From assembly GCA_963682175.1 (NCBI GenBank), contig OY821772.1:44228925-44292924 (forward strand): a DNA stretch of 64,000 nt. Reading direction: 5' to 3'. How positions within the stretch are numbered: position 1 is the stretch's first letter; every line of letters starts with the position of its first letter. Shown one piece after another: positions 1 to 13,300 of the stretch. A program made the translations under genes and the position numbers. Source of the stretch: Triglochin maritima (taxonomy: Eukaryota; Streptophyta; Magnoliopsida; Alismatales; Juncaginaceae). A model generated the notes under the pieces. That model saw only the letters and a list, made by a program, of their open reading frames with translations, searched no databases and was not told the origin of the DNA.

Positions 1-760
1 AAAACAAACATAAAACCTAAATATTGACTGCTCTAATAATAAGTGAGGATGCACGCCAAGCATGATCTTGGGTTCCCTCTCTCTTATCATTAGAGTGGTC
101 AGAAATTAAAATACGGACTACCTTAGTCGTAAGTGAGGATGCACGCCAAGCATGATCTTGGGTTCCCTCTCCCTTACTAGCGATGGAGTCTTCATTTAAC
201 AAATCAAATAAACAAAACAAAAATATATATACAAACCCTCCTAAGTTACGAGGCTAAACTGACCAAGATGTGACGATATCGATCAAAAGGATAATCGTCC
301 AAATAAGTCAAATAATACATACACAAAACCCTCCGGATCACGAGGCTAAACTGTCCAAGACACTCAACAAATTGAGTATATAAAATATTCTCCCAGTTAT
401 GAGATTAAACTAAACTATTTCGATGATATTTATACATAAGAATCATCGGCAATATGACAAAGATGCATACACAAAACCCTCCGGGTTACGAGGCTAAACT
501 AACCAAAACATTATAATATCGATCAAAGAATAATCGTCCACACAGAATATCACACATAAATACCTCCTAGGTTATGAGGCTAAACTAACCGTTTTTACGA
601 TATTCTAATATCAGAATTATCGTTGATAAATTAACACGGTGTATTCATCATAAAGTTGAAGAACCTAAACATATACAAAACCCTCCTAGGTTACGAGGCT
701 AAATTGATCATATTGTGACAATATATCACAACAAAAGGGAGATCATTATCGAATCGATCA
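1..760. repeat. Degenerate tandem repeats, about 65-117 bp period
   Basis: Two near-identical blocks starting near 41 and 132 share a stretch that includes GATGCACGCCAAGCATGATC, about 91 bp apart. From 231 on, a second motif of the form CCCTCC..GTTACGAGGCTAAACT recurs near 234, 328, 391, 476, 563 and 680, with diverged spacers that repeat fragments such as GATATCGATCAAA and AATCGTCCA. No credible coding frame crosses it. It may be part of a larger array or an LTR cut by the window edge. I cannot assign a family. Confidence 0.7.
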
Positions 761-1753
761 AAGCACGAATCGATAAATCCCCGTCCCTAATATATCGAAA
801 CATAAAAACCCTATTAATAAAATATATATCTGAAATTGTTAAATATAACAACAATTTTGGTTTATAGTTCGCAAACGGATGCTTATATATCTTCCATTTG
901 TGCAATGCGTAAATATGTCAACTATTGTATTTCATATTCATTCATTCTATTTAATGAAATGAAAGAAAATGTTGCACTTATTTACTTTCTGCCAGTTCTT
1001 CACATTTATTTAATTTCCTGTACAAATGAATGATATGAGTATGACACGATGAAGCATTCTTCTATACGAAGTTGTAAGGTGCGGAATTCCACCATGAATT
1101 CTTGAGAGGTCTTCGCAACACCAAATATATATAAAAACAAAGAGAAAAAAAACCCACGTTAAACAACATTATAATTTTGTTTTATCAAGGGGCCCACTAA
1201 TATCATCTCTCAATTAAGAGAGGCAATGATAATCGTTTGACTAGCTATCTTTTCCAGCACAAGTCATGTTCAACCAACTATTGCCGTTATCACCACACTC
1301 ATTGGTAGCTTTTGACAATAATCAAATTAAACACTTCTTGAGTGAAAAGATATAAGTCTCATATCTTAGGATCCAAGACACAGTAAAAACATTAATGACA
1401 CGAAACACAATTCCATAATGTTTTACTTGTTAGGTCTATTCAATATATAAAAGTAATCCTTTCCTCTTTTATATACTCGTGTCGTCAATTATTTGTAGAG
1501 CTACAACAATTGATGACCAACACGACAATCTTATCTCGGTAATTAATGTTCCATGTTAACTACCATGATTGTGAATAACTTTTGATTTATGTAAATCATT
1601 ATCTTTTAGAGCTCTACGGTTAAGGACCAAGCGCATCTTCCTTGACACTTACAAAAGACGAATATCATAATCAAGGAAAAAAATGTTTGCACATTCAATT
1701 CATAATAATTGACATATAAAAGTAAAACTTTTAGAACACATTCCTTTCAGAAT
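761..1753. other. Intergenic, no gene seen
   Basis: This stretch is AT-rich with no frame that resembles a known protein. Around 1481-1533 there is an imperfect inverted repeat with arms near TCGTGTCGTCAATT and a short TTGTAG/CTACAA core. It may be 5' flank of the Harbinger remnant that follows. Confidence 0.5.
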
Positions 1754-2315
1754 TGTCCAGCTGCTTGGAAGGGGCAATATTAAGGCCGAAGTGGAAAACC
1801 GACACTTGTTCTGGAAGCTGTTGCATCTTACGACCTATGGATTTGGCGTTCATTTTTCGGGATCCCAGGATTGTGTAACAATATCAATGTCCTCCAACGT
1901 TCTCCAGTTTTCGATTACATTATGGATGGGCGTGCACCACCTGTTAGATATGAAGTGAATGACAACTCGTATGATATGAGTTACTATCTCACAGATGACA
2001 TTTATCCTAAATGGGCAGGATTTATGCAATCAATCCTTCTTCCTCAGACACCCAAAGATAGATTGTTTGCCCAATTTCAGGAAGCAGCAAGGGAAAGATG
2101 TGGAATGTGCGTTTGGAGTGCTTCAAGCAAGATTCACCATCGTGAAAAGGTCATCACTAGCATGGAGTCCAGATATTCTCGGTAAAATTATGACTGCATG
2201 CATAATCTTGCACAACATGATCGTGGAGGGCGAACACGACTCTTACGAACAGTTGATGGATATAAACGAAATTATCCACGAGCGACCTCAAAACATCGGC
2301 AAAAGTTCAAACTAG
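1754..2315 (+). pseudogene. PIF/Harbinger transposase (HARBI1/ALP1-like nuclease), broken C-terminal half
   Basis: The translation matches the C-terminal half of plant PIF/Harbinger DDE transposases. It has a segment ending in VASYDLWIWRSFFG, then INVLQRSPVFD, then YYLTDDIYPKW (a region normally carrying a catalytic Asp), and KDVECAFGVLQARF with the likely catalytic Glu. The frame is broken at least twice. An in-frame TAA lies at 1781-1783, and a frameshift near 2095-2110 moves the reading from the frame of 1871-2185 to that of 1995-2315. The N-terminal half and any Myb-like partner gene are not visible. Known family members cut and paste DNA into 3-bp TTA/TAA sites. This copy is an inactive remnant. 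Confidence 0.8.
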
Positions 2316-2816
2316 TCGGGTCTTCGGTATTCCACTGATAGTATCATGGGTATTAACAGATATCTGCATAACAGAGATCGAGTTCGAGACTCCCGAAAAC
2401 ATATGACATTGCGAGTTGATTTGATCGAAAATATATGACAACGTTTTGGAAGGAATGCAAGTTAAATTTGTTCGTAATATGTATTGTAATATTTTAATTT
2501 TAAATTATCGTAATAATTACTTGTCGAATTTTAATTAAATGTAACTTTTGTGTGTTATGTGTAATTATCGTAATTTAATTAGATTAAGTCATTGTAAAAT
2601 TATTTTATTTAATAGTTTGTATATTTTTGTGATGGAATAGAAAATGAGGTAAAAAGAAATGATGTGGATGAGAGAGAGTGTTGGAAATGAGGTTGAGGTT
2701 AAGAAATGAAAAATAAGTTTGGTTAAGTTGTGAGTTGCATAGTTTTTTTTACTGACGTGACAGAGAGATAAACTAGATTGGGGGAGAAAATGAGGTTAGA
2801 CTTAAGGATGGTCTTA
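2316..2816. repeat. Possible 3' terminal region of the Harbinger element
   Basis: After the transposase remnant, an AT-rich stretch ends at CTTAAGGATGGTC followed by TTA (2814-2816), which would fit a 3-bp Harbinger target site. I did not find the matching left end. A stretch here (TGACGTGACAGAGAGA, near 2754) resembles one near 44832 (TGACGTGACTGAGAGA), suggesting related elements. This assignment is inference. Confidence 0.3.
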
Positions 2817-3382
2817 CTCTTTCAGTCATCTAAACTTTACCGCCAACAGACAATAGACCTTGAAATTCGGACAACGAGACACGGTATTGATTCATATTAG
2901 TAATTCATTAATTTAGTTGACATAGAGTCTGATTAGGTATTTTACCCGTAAATGAGTAATTATATTAGACTAATTGGACAAATTTCACTTAATCATCTTA
3001 TTATTGGTTTTCAAAAATATTTGAGGGGGTCGGAATATAAATGAGTAAAAAATCCACGGAAATCAGACCATGTAAAGTTTTCAAAATATACATAAAATAC
3101 CAAAATTTCTGGATCAAATTCCATTAAAAAATCCAGTGGAGAAGCTTCAATTCTACGTTTCATTTAATGAACTCGAGAGGACGACTTTAATTTATTTTTA
3201 TTTACTTTTTGATTTTATCTACTGTATTACCTGCTGCATTATAAATCAATCCCCCAAATATTGGAGTGAGAATGTTGAGATTCGATCCATAATCTTATAT
3301 ATCTTTGGACCCAGTGATCACCAAACTAAGCTAACTGCAATTTGTGGGAAAAGACTAAAGGCTTTAATTCCAATAACACACA
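2817..3382. other. Intergenic, nothing recognised
   Basis: AT-rich sequence with short, unconvincing frames. It ends at the left target duplication of the MITE. Confidence 0.5.
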
Positions 3383-3390
3383 CTTGGATA

Positions 3391-3585
3391 TAGGGGTGAG
3401 CATCGGTCCGGACCAAACCTGGGTGCTCTTCGGGGTCCGGACCGAATCCGGATTTTTGAGGAAAAAATTAGATTTTGGACCGAATTTGTCCCGAGATCCA
3501 GACCAAAACCCAGACCGGTCAGATTCGACCAGACCGGTCGGTCCAGTCCAAAAAACTTGACCGGACCGAAATATGCACATCCCTA
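3391..3585. mobile_element. hAT-type MITE, 195 bp, with 8-bp target duplication
   Basis: The element starts TAGGGGTGAGCAT and ends ATGCACATCCCTA, whose complement TAGGGATGTGCAT matches the start at 11 of 13 positions. It is flanked on both sides by CTTGGATA (3383-3390 and 3586-3593), an exact 8-bp duplication. TAGGG-type ends with 8-bp duplications are typical of hAT elements. The interior is rich in GGTCCGGACC-like motifs and has no transposase, so it is non-autonomous. Open frames inside it are incidental. Confidence 0.85.
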
Positions 3586-3593
3586 CTTGGATA

Positions 3594-4676
3594 AGTAATA
3601 AACAACTCAAATTTGAAGGCTGTAATATCGTAAGAAAATAAAAGATATTGGTGAGATTTCAAAATTTTCATTGTTACTCGGAAAATAATTATACAAATAG
3701 GAACTACTTGAGAGCATTTTCTTCGTAATAGAGAGTTACCGACGGCACTGAAGCAAACAAAGAAAGACAGGGAAGGTTAGATGGTACAGCACAATACATG
3801 GTTGCATGGGGGTAGAGATTCGAAAATATTAAAAAGGTTTCACGAGCTTTCGGTTCTGTACTGCTCAGTAGCTCTGGATTTTTCCTTTCATTTGCCTGAA
3901 TTGGCTACTATACTATGGTTGTCTGGGGAATGCCAGTAGTTTCTGGTTGCTCGCTTCCTTTTGACTTCCTTCGAGACTAGTATTTTGTCTTTCATTACGC
4001 CAACACTGCTTCGTATCTCAACTATTTGTATGACACTCATGTTTGGAGATATGGTATCACACTTATGTCTGGAGATAAAACCACAATCTTTGATCTAGCG
4101 AATTCATGGCAGTTGCAAACAAAAATAAAGACAAAGGACAATGAATTCAAATCATATAAAACGAAATGTCAAGAATGAGTTATCAACTGTTCCAACTCAT
4201 ATAGTGGATTTGCAGTCATGGAATAGTTAAGAAATTAGAATCTCATGGAGGTGGATTGAAGTCCTGATAGTTTTGCAGAAAAAATCAGGAAAAAGTTATC
4301 AAGATCAAAGAAATTGTTGGTAAGGTGGTGCACATGGGTATGGAAACCTACTAAGCGGTAACTTCCAAATTCAGAGAAACCTGGAATTAAAAATGGGCAA
4401 CTCCCATTGCGATTGAAGAAGTTATGCAATTCCCAAACCTACATGGCTCAGTTCATTTTTTTAAACATCATGAGCAAACATTGTAGAAATGCTTGTTTTC
4501 TCCATCACAAGAAAAAATCATTGCAGCGTGACAGCAAACATATTATTTTCACCTAGTTATGATGTCTCATAAATGTTAAAAAATGAGCAACTCAATTGAC
4601 GTTGCATGTACATGAAAGATAAGATTAAAGGAGATTGTACAAGCATCTTTCGAGATACTGGAAGATTAGGGGCTTA
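3594..4676. other. Intergenic, likely 3' flank of the minus-strand gene
   Basis: I see no coding sequence. The part adjoining 4677 probably contains the 3' untranslated region of the SDR-like gene transcribed leftward. I cannot place its polyadenylation site. Confidence 0.5.
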
Positions 4677-7600
4677 CTACATTTGTTCCTCATTCTTGAT
4701 CTTTGAGGTGAAAATCTCCCTCCAGTCTGAAACCTTTTGTTCTCCATTTGCTACCTATACAATGAGTGATCATTTGCATTCTCAGATATCTCATGGTATT
4801 TTGAAACAGGAAATTATTCGTAACAGATAATCAATTTTCAAACAGTGCCTTCAAGAATGCTACGATACTATGTACAATTTGTATCTTGCTAGTAACTACA
4901 CATATCCGCTTAGGGTACACATTCGTATGCAACCTAGCGGGAATATTTACACAACTGATAAAATATGATGGCTAAGCCGTCCTTTTTGTTTTGCAGAACC
5001 AAAGAAGATTTACACAACCGAAGTTACAACTTGTTATATTGCTGCAGGATACTTGTAAACCGCTAAAACAGAAACATGTGCATACATTTTTTATATTAAA
5101 ATCAGACAAAACTAGAGCTAGTTAGCGAAGGCTGGCTTCAACCCTCGTTTTTGATATGTTATTGGTTCCTGAATAACCTAACTTGCTTTGGATGGTATTG
5201 GTTCCTAAAAGCAACTTTAGGAAGATAGTAAAAGAGAGATAATTGAACATCCAGAGGTTTTTGGTTACCCTGAATTGCATGTTTTCATTTAAAAAGGTAA
5301 TTGAAATATGATTTGATGAGATATAAACGGGTTTGAGGTGAAAAATAGGCACGAGTCCATGACTGAGAAAATGAAAATTTATAGCATATCCTTGTGATTA
5401 ATCAACTAAGAAAGTCTGCCACATAAATAAAGCCAAGAATGAAAAGTGAAAAGCAAAGTTGAAACCAACCTCTAAAATTAATCCCCTTTGTGGGACTACA
5501 TCAAGTGCTTCAGCACATATACGAGCAGCATCCTCCTTGCACAATTTTCCTTTCGATGCTGCTCCCTATCGACAGAAGCAATGTTTTGAAGTAACTGATT
5601 ATTCAGTGAACTTCACCATTGATGCATATTATGCCATTTTTTACAGACAGAATTAAATAATGTTCTTATGTAAAATCATCCATGAGGATCAGAGGATGTC
5701 ATCACTGAATGACCTACAAAACTAAGTCCATAACCCAAGAAAAACACAAATGTGATGGTAATTGTTTTGAAGTTCATTGGCATTTTCTAATTATATGCCC
5801 CAAGAGAATGGAATGCTTGCATTCACCAGCTTGTTGTTGAAGCTACTATTTGAGAAATTGTTTTTCTTATTCTGGATCTTTTTTGGCCAAATGGAATCAG
5901 CTTTCCTAAGAAAGAGTCGGAAATCACCTCACCCCCCGAAAAAAGTTTCTACAACTTTTAGGGATCCAAAGATTTCAAGTTTGAGTTGTCAAAATTTACA
6001 TGGCATAATTCCTATTTTACTTGGATATGTTTCATGTCGGAGCAAGTTCATATTGGGTTTTTTTTCCAGAAAAAAATAACCACCTCATTTCAGAAAGAAA
6101 TAAACAAGGAAGGTGAAAACTACATAAGCAGCGCTCTTTTTACATTACAAAACAAACTAGATTTCAAGCCACTTTCTCTACGGAATGCACACAAGATATC
6201 ACAAGAAAAATCAAGTAGATGGATAACCTCTTCAAAGTTGAATCCCCGTATGTCACCAGGACCATCCTGTAGCATGCCCCCTCTGATTATAGTATAAGCA
6301 ATGCCAGATGCAACAACCAGCTCTTCGTCTCTCTCAGCCAGCGCTCTCATTTTTCCATAAAGAAAGGTTTGGAATCCACTGCTGCCTCTATAAGCAGCCA
6401 GCTGTAACTTCAATAGTGCTCAAGTAGAGAATTTCAAAGATAACTTAGCAGATTTATATGCATGGAAGAAGAGAAGAACCTGAGATAAAAGAATAATATG
6501 TTCAATGCCCTTCATTTGTCCAATATTAGAAAAAAAATCGTCCTGCAAACAGCTTATAGTTATAACAAATTCCATCCTGAAAAAAACAAAAAAATGCATG
6601 AACCTAGAGTTACTATGACTAGTATCACTCGGGACAAGCTTAAATATTTACTGAATACTTGGTGAGACTCGTACATGACATTAAATGTATTCTCCAAACC
6701 AACAACTAAAGGCCTGAAGATGAAACGATTATGAAATTCATAAGATCCAATCGATAACAGCACAAGAGCCAGTTGACATCAAGTGAGACGGTAAATGTAT
6801 TAATTACTACGATTGTGATAAATCATCACATCTTCAGATATCTCGATCTTTTTCAAAATTCTATGACCTGGAGATGAACAGAAATAAAACATCAGGACAT
6901 TACTTCTATAATGTAGAAGTAACCAGACAATGGACGAAGAAGCACTTCACATAGAATACACTTACATGGTGAAATTTGAAAAGTTGGAATCAGTTGGCTA
7001 ATTGATAGCAAACATGTGTGATCAATTTAAACTGGAATACATACATGTGATGGACACATTATTGCTCGAACTCCTCTCAAGGCCTTTGTGAAAAAGGATC
7101 CATCTCTGGCATCTCCAGCTATTGCCTTCAACATAGAGATTTGAGAAACTTAAGGTTAATGGGATGGAATCAAACATGAGTCGACCTGTTCAACAACAAT
7201 AACTAGAGAATTCTACTCTGCTAGGTTGGTAGCTTAACATAAACAAAAAACGCAAAAAAAGAGAAAATTTGTAGCCTCTTTACCTCAACATATGTTCCAA
7301 AGGCATCAATAGCTGCACGTTTGTCCTTAACTATAGCTTTTATCCGAGCCCTTTTCAGGATGAGGGATAATATTACCATCTACATTGGAAAGAGGGACAA
7401 TCTTAGTATGTAATTAGTTGTGGAAGAGAATATTAATTGAGAACGCAGCATGAAAAGCATATCATGTTGTTTAGATACTTTTTCCATTATTTTAAACAGG
7501 CAATTTCTTTCTCTACCACAGAGACAGGGCTTAGCACTAGAAGTCTTGAACACTGCACATATGGAACATCTGGTCTTTTTCAAGTGAACAAATAACAGTT

Positions 7601-8148
7601 ACTTGCTAACCTAATCATGACTCCGTATAAGAAAAAAAAGACAAGTATGGAGCGAATGAATTCAACATCTTAAATGTTACTAAACTATATTACGTAAACT
7701 CTCGAAAATCCAATTTTCAGAAATAAACCACCTGTCCCATCTCGCTGTCACCATTCGTAACCAGCACCGCATCTCGATTCTCCTCCTCCTCTTCCTCTTC
7801 TCCGCACCAGAATCCAATAAAACAGATCAAGATTTATAATTAAAAAAACAGAAATACTCCCAAACGCAAGTTCTTTTTGGTACCTGACGCCTCCTCATCT
7901 TCCGGTCCATAACCCGATCCCCCGTCGACCGGCAACAGGTCGGGCGCCCCATACCACTTCCTCAGCTTCGGACCCCCTTCGATGTAGTCAAGGATCCGAT
8001 CCGTGAAGCTTGCTCCGTCCTTCTTATTGGCGGAGCAGGTGGTGGATGCGGTGCTTGTGGCCGTTCTGGTTGGGGAAAAAGGAAAGGTGCGACGTGCGGC
8101 GGAGTGGGAGGAGAGAGGTGATAAGGCGGGAAGAGAAGTGGTGGCCAT
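4677..8148 (-). CDS. Plastid-targeted NAD(P)-binding Rossmann-fold protein (atypical SDR / NmrA-like)
   Basis: I reconstruct eight exons on the minus strand: 8148-7884, 7799-7732, 7379-7284, 7125-7045, 6542-6480, 6401-6228, 5565-5470 and 4754-4677. All have GT-AG borders and consistent phase, giving 306 residues. The N-terminus (MATTSLPALSPLSSHSAARR) is rich in Ser, Thr and Arg, like a chloroplast transit peptide. After an acidic run of Glu, VLVTNGDSEMGQ is the nucleotide-binding strand-turn with a relaxed Gly pattern. IEHIILLSQLAAYRG and SGIAYTIIRGGML follow the usual atypical-SDR order, and the protein ends with KVSDWREIF. It resembles a family of small plant chloroplast NAD(P)-binding proteins. 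The substrate is unknown. It diverges from RPS3 across a 0.76-kb promoter region. No disrupting change was seen. Confidence 0.85.
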
Positions 8149-8906
8149 TGCGGGTCGAGGTTTTCCACGATTCGTGCGTATGATTTGGAGATTCGGGGAA
8201 TTGCATCTCGGTCCTTCTGGGAAAAGAGATTTGGTCTTGGTCCACTTGTTTTGTTTTGTTTTACACTATTTCACGTTCAAGTTGATATCGGAGGGATGAA
8301 AATTTCAATGATGGTTTTTCTTTCACAAGAAATGTTTGATAGTTCTGCTGTAGGAGTGAAAGAAATTTTATACATTAGTAATATCACTTATCACAAAATC
8401 AATATAATCTTGTTTACTTGACATCTTGCATTCTTGTTGCACCAAAATCTAATCCGTGTATTAAGGGAATAAAAAAATTCGGTAGAAAATATCATTATGT
8501 AAGATTCATGATGGATTTTACCGTTTCTTATTCGTTAGAAGAAAGACGCATTGCAATAGAATTCTAATTTCCAAATCAAGAATTTGGAAACTACAATATC
8601 CTCAACGCTTAAACACGATGACCTCGCAAACTCTTTACAATGAAAAAATGAAGCCGGAACACGTACCAAAAAACTGTGATGTGCAAAATAGCAAAAGCAA
8701 CAGAGATACGGGCTACTCTAGTTATTTTCCCCGGGAAATCTGGACCAGCATCCGACCGTCCAAAATCCCAGCAACCACCACAACCGTCCGATCCTCCACA
8801 AACCACGACCATATAAAATTATAAACACCCTCACGCTCGCGCCGTTCCCTCTCTTTCGCCGCTACACCAGAACATTCACAACAGCACCGTTGCCAAATCC
8901 AACCTC
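8149..8906. promoter_or_regulatory. Shared promoter region between the SDR-like gene (-) and RPS3 (+)
   Basis: This gap lies between two genes that were divergent before the copia insertion. On the plus strand there is a TATA box (TATAAAAT, 8812-8819), followed about 30 bp later by a CT-rich leader (TTCCCTCTCTTTCGCC) typical of ribosomal protein genes. RPS3 leader sequence continues to 8911 and resumes after the retrotransposon at 15154. The minus-strand gene would use the left part, where I see no clear TATA box. Confidence 0.6.
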
Positions 8907-8911
8907 CAATC

Positions 8912-9752
8912 TGTTGATACAATTACAAATATGATCATATAATACAGTGGGTTACATATGTCGAATAAATATTCCATAAGGATCCAGATAAAGGCAACAT
9001 ACAAAAACATGTAATGGAAAACAAGAAACGAAGGAACATGAATCAGAAACGACCTCATAGACCGAGCCGTCGGAAGGCGACTTGCCTCAGAGAAAATATC
9101 GGCCCACATACCAGTGCGTTTGATGGTCTGCCGGTTTTCTCCCAGGATAGAACGGTCTCACCGTCGAACAGGCGCACACCGGAGTCGACGGACCTCGAAA
9201 ACAGCGCGAAACCTCGCAAGAATCAAACGTTGAACAACTTTGGATTCGGGGAGGGGAAATCGCCGGAGAGGGACGGTTTCCGTTTCCGTAGAGATAATGG
9301 GAAAATAGAACGTGTGTATTTTTAGGAGGAAACTGTCATGATATATATATGTATTTATTCTTGTAACCTTCAAGGACTTAATTGCAAAAACAATTACCTT
9401 GAGGTCCAAAAATAAATACACTCATCACCCTGAGGCTAAAGCCTCTAATTTCCCCCAAATCCCCCGCTGCCACGTCACGTCACGCTCCGACCCGGACCGG
9501 GACGGGACGGGACGGGACGGGCGCGCGCGCGCGCGTGTGTGGAGAATTCTCTCCTCCTCTCTTTCCACCTACAAAGTGACAAGTGAATAGTATGTTTATC
9601 AACATCCTTCAACTTGTTAGCTTTACCAATATGGGACTAAAAAGTAGAGGTGAGCACATGGCACATGGGGCAATAGTTCTCATCTTCATCTCAACATTGG
9701 ATTTCTTCAATTGAGCTATTCATGGGCCTAGCCCAAACTCAATATTCCAACA
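8912..9752 (-). repeat. 3' LTR of the copia element (841 bp)
   Basis: It aligns along its length with 14340-15153. Compared with the other LTR it has a 6-bp duplication (TTTCCG) near 9281-9287, extra GGGAC units and a longer run of GC dinucleotides at 9500-9536. An open frame inside it (from 9014) is present in both LTRs but has no recognisable domain, so I treat it as non-coding. Confidence 0.95.
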
Positions 9753-10312
9753 ATCCCCCACAAATCCATTGTTGATCGAGCGACCAAACCTTGCAGCCTA
9801 GTGCTTTCAGTAATGGTACCTTTCTGGTTTGAACCACGACCTGAGTCCTTCAACTTTACCCCCACAGGAACTAAGTGAAATGAAGTCTTGAACTTGAACC
9901 TTTTGTGTGGAGATGTCCATTGAGAACAACACTAAGCAGGTTATGCTGCAATCTACAGGGTTGATGCTTTACGGTCATGCATCCGTATCCTGTTTCATGA
10001 ATGCTTTCAAGGAATGACCCCCATTCCTCTAATTGCGGCCACACAATTGCATTCACATAGTTGGGCTTCTCCAAAGATGCACTGCTAACATCTTGTCTCA
10101 AAGACTTGAACCCATTCAGAGTCTACACTCTTACTAAACTTGCAGTTTCAGCAACATATCCATTCTTTGGGGTATTGACACAGATACAATGTATGACCTA
10201 CAATGTATCACCAATGAGTTGCACTTGACTCACTCAAGAACTTGTTATTACCGCATTGAACCAACTTCGTGGGATCTCCACTCAGATTGGTTGGGTTGCC
10301 ACTCTAGATGAG

Positions 10313-13300
10313 TCATGTAATGGGTCTCAGTCTCATCCCCAACTTGGATTTCAGAACTTGAACTAGATCAAGTCCTTTGGTGAAAGGATCAGCTGTATTG
10401 TCTTTGGTACCAACAAAATCAACAACTATCACCCTTTCCGAGATCAATTTCCTTACAGACTTCAGTCTGACTTGGATGTGTCTCCTTTGTTTGTGGTTAT
10501 ACTTTGAGCTTCTTAACTTTGCAATAGTAGTCATACTATCACAATGTACAGATATTGCAGGAACTGGTTTGCTAGTCATTGACAATTCAGAAAGGAGTCC
10601 TTTCAACCATTCAGCTTCCATTCCACTTGTATCCAAAGCACAAAGTTCAGTCTCAAATGTAGATCGAGACAATATGGTTTGTTTTGTAGACCTCCAGGAG
10701 ACTGCGCCTCCACCCAGAGTAAAAACATACCCTGTAACACCGTTACTCCCAGAGTTTTTGGCTATCCAGCTTGCATCATTGTACCCTTCTAGTACAGCTG
10801 GGAATTTCCCATAATGCAGCCCAAGGGTAGAAGTACCCTTCAAGTACTTAAGTACTCTATCCAAAGCCTCCCAATGAGTACGATCAGGACAACTTGTGTA
10901 TCTACTAAGTTTGCTCACCGAGAATGAAATATCTGGTCGTGTGCAATTTGCAAGATACATCAAGCTACCTATAATCTGAGAATATCTCAGTTGTGAAACT
11001 GGAACACCACTCTTGTTCTTGTACAAAGGTTTTGATGAATCATATGGGGTTTTCACAGATCTACAATTCGTATAGCCAAATCTCTCAAGAATCTTCTCAA
11101 CATAGTGAGATTGAGATATGGAAATACCATCAACTGACCTAGTCAGTTTGATACCCAAGATCACATTTGCAACACCCATATCCTTCATCTCAAACTTAGT
11201 ACACAAGAAGAACTTTGTTTCATGTATTATATTCAAATTAGATCCAAACAGTAAAATGTCATCAACATATAAACACAATGCAATACACGCATTACTTTGA
11301 ACTTTGCAATAGACACATTTATCAGAATCAATAACCTGGAATCCAAATGATAATATAATTTTGTCAAATTTCTCATGCCAAGCTTTTGGGGCTTGTTTAA
11401 GTCTATAAAGAGACTTAACAAGTTTACAAACTTTGTTCTCGTTTCCAGAAGCTACAAATCCTTCAGGTTGGTCCATATAAATTTCTTCTTCAAGGTCACC
11501 ATGAAGAAAAGCAGTTTTTACATCCATTTGATGGATTGTAAAATCATATACAGACGTCAATGCCAAGAGCACTCGGATAGTAGTCATACGAGACACTGGA
11601 GAATAGGTATCGAAATAGTCTATTCCTTCCTTTTGTTTAAACCCTTTGGCAACTAATCTGGCTTTATACTTATCAATGGAACCATCTGGTTTTAATTTCT
11701 TTTTGAATATCCATTTACATCCGATTGTTGAACAACCTGGAGGAAGATTTACCAACTCCCATGTCCCATTAGAGACAATAGAGTCCATCTCGACCTTAAC
11801 TGCATCTTTCCAATGCTTTGCTTCAGATGAAGCCATAGCATCCTTGAAAGTGTTAGGATCACCCTCGATGTGGTATGTGATAAAATCACTTCCCAAATCC
11901 TTGGCAATTCGAGAACGTTTGCTCTTTCTAGGTTCAATTTCAACTTGAGTTTGAGAAGACTCAAAATCGGCAATAGACAAATCTGCCCCCACATTTGTCA
12001 TCCTTTCCACATGCTCGTGGATGGAACCAGACGTAGAGGGATCAACTGAAGGAGAAACTTGTTGAGGAACTCCAGATTTCATAGGAAATACATCCTCAAA
12101 AAATGTGGCATCACGAAATTCAACAATTGTGTTAACATCTATGCCAGATATCTCGGACTTGATTACCAAAAATCTGTACGCATAGCTATTAATCACATAT
12201 CCGATAAAAATTGCATCAACAGTCTTGGGACCAAGCTTTTTCCTCTTATGTTCAGGGATTAACACTTTTGCAAGACAACCCCAAACTTTAAGATATTTAA
12301 GGCTAGGTTTTCGACCACACCAGAGTTCGAATGGACTATCCTCCTTATGTTTCTGAGGAACTTTATTCAGAATATGGCAAGCCGTATTCAAAGCTTCTCC
12401 CCACATATATTTGGGTAATCCTCAACTCTCTAATAATGCATTAATCATATCAGATAATGTTCTATTTTTTCGTTCAGCAATTCCGTTAGATTGTGGAGAA
12501 TACGGCGCCGTCACCTCATGAACTATGTCAGAATCCTGACACACTTGTTCAAACAGTTTGGACGTATATTCACCACCTCTATCAGATCTCAACCTCTTAA
12601 GTTTCTTTTCAGTTTGTGTCTCTGCTTCATTCTTAAAAATAAGAAACTTAGATAACGCTTCATCTTTACTTTTCAAAAGATAAACATAGCAATACTTTGA
12701 ACTATCATCAATGAAAGTGATAAAAAAAAATTTTTATCCTTAGTTAACATGCCATTGAATTCACAAGTATCAGTGTGTACTAAATCTAAAATACTAGTAT
12801 TTCTAGTCACAGAATGAAACGGTCTTTTCGGTTGTTTAGCTTGTACACACACTTGACATTTTTTATTCTCAATAGCATACCTAGGAATCATATTTAAATT
12901 CATCATTCTTTTCAAACATTGATAATTCACATGTCTAAACGTTTATGCCAAACATCACCAGATTCAATGGAATAAACAACAGGAGAAGACACATCTTTAA
13001 CAGAAATAACATTGCGATTATAAAAAGCAGGTTCAACATGAATTAAAAAAGCACCACAAGACAAGTACCCATTGCCAATAAAAGTACCAGAAAGAGTAAT
13101 CACAACTTTGTTACATTTAAATGTTACTTCATAACCCTCAACTACCAGACACGGACCACTAATAATATTACGACGAACAGCAGGCACATGATGCGTCCTG
13201 TGCAAAGAAAGAACTCGTCCTGAAGGTAACTTCAAGTCGATACGTTCAATTCCAAGCACCTTTGCAACATTCCCATTGGCCATCGCTACAGATCTACGAT

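Noticed and set aside
9014..9325. Open frame in the copia LTR, repeated at 14442-14747
   Set aside because: It lies within LTRs, has no known domain, and is preserved only because the LTRs are copies.
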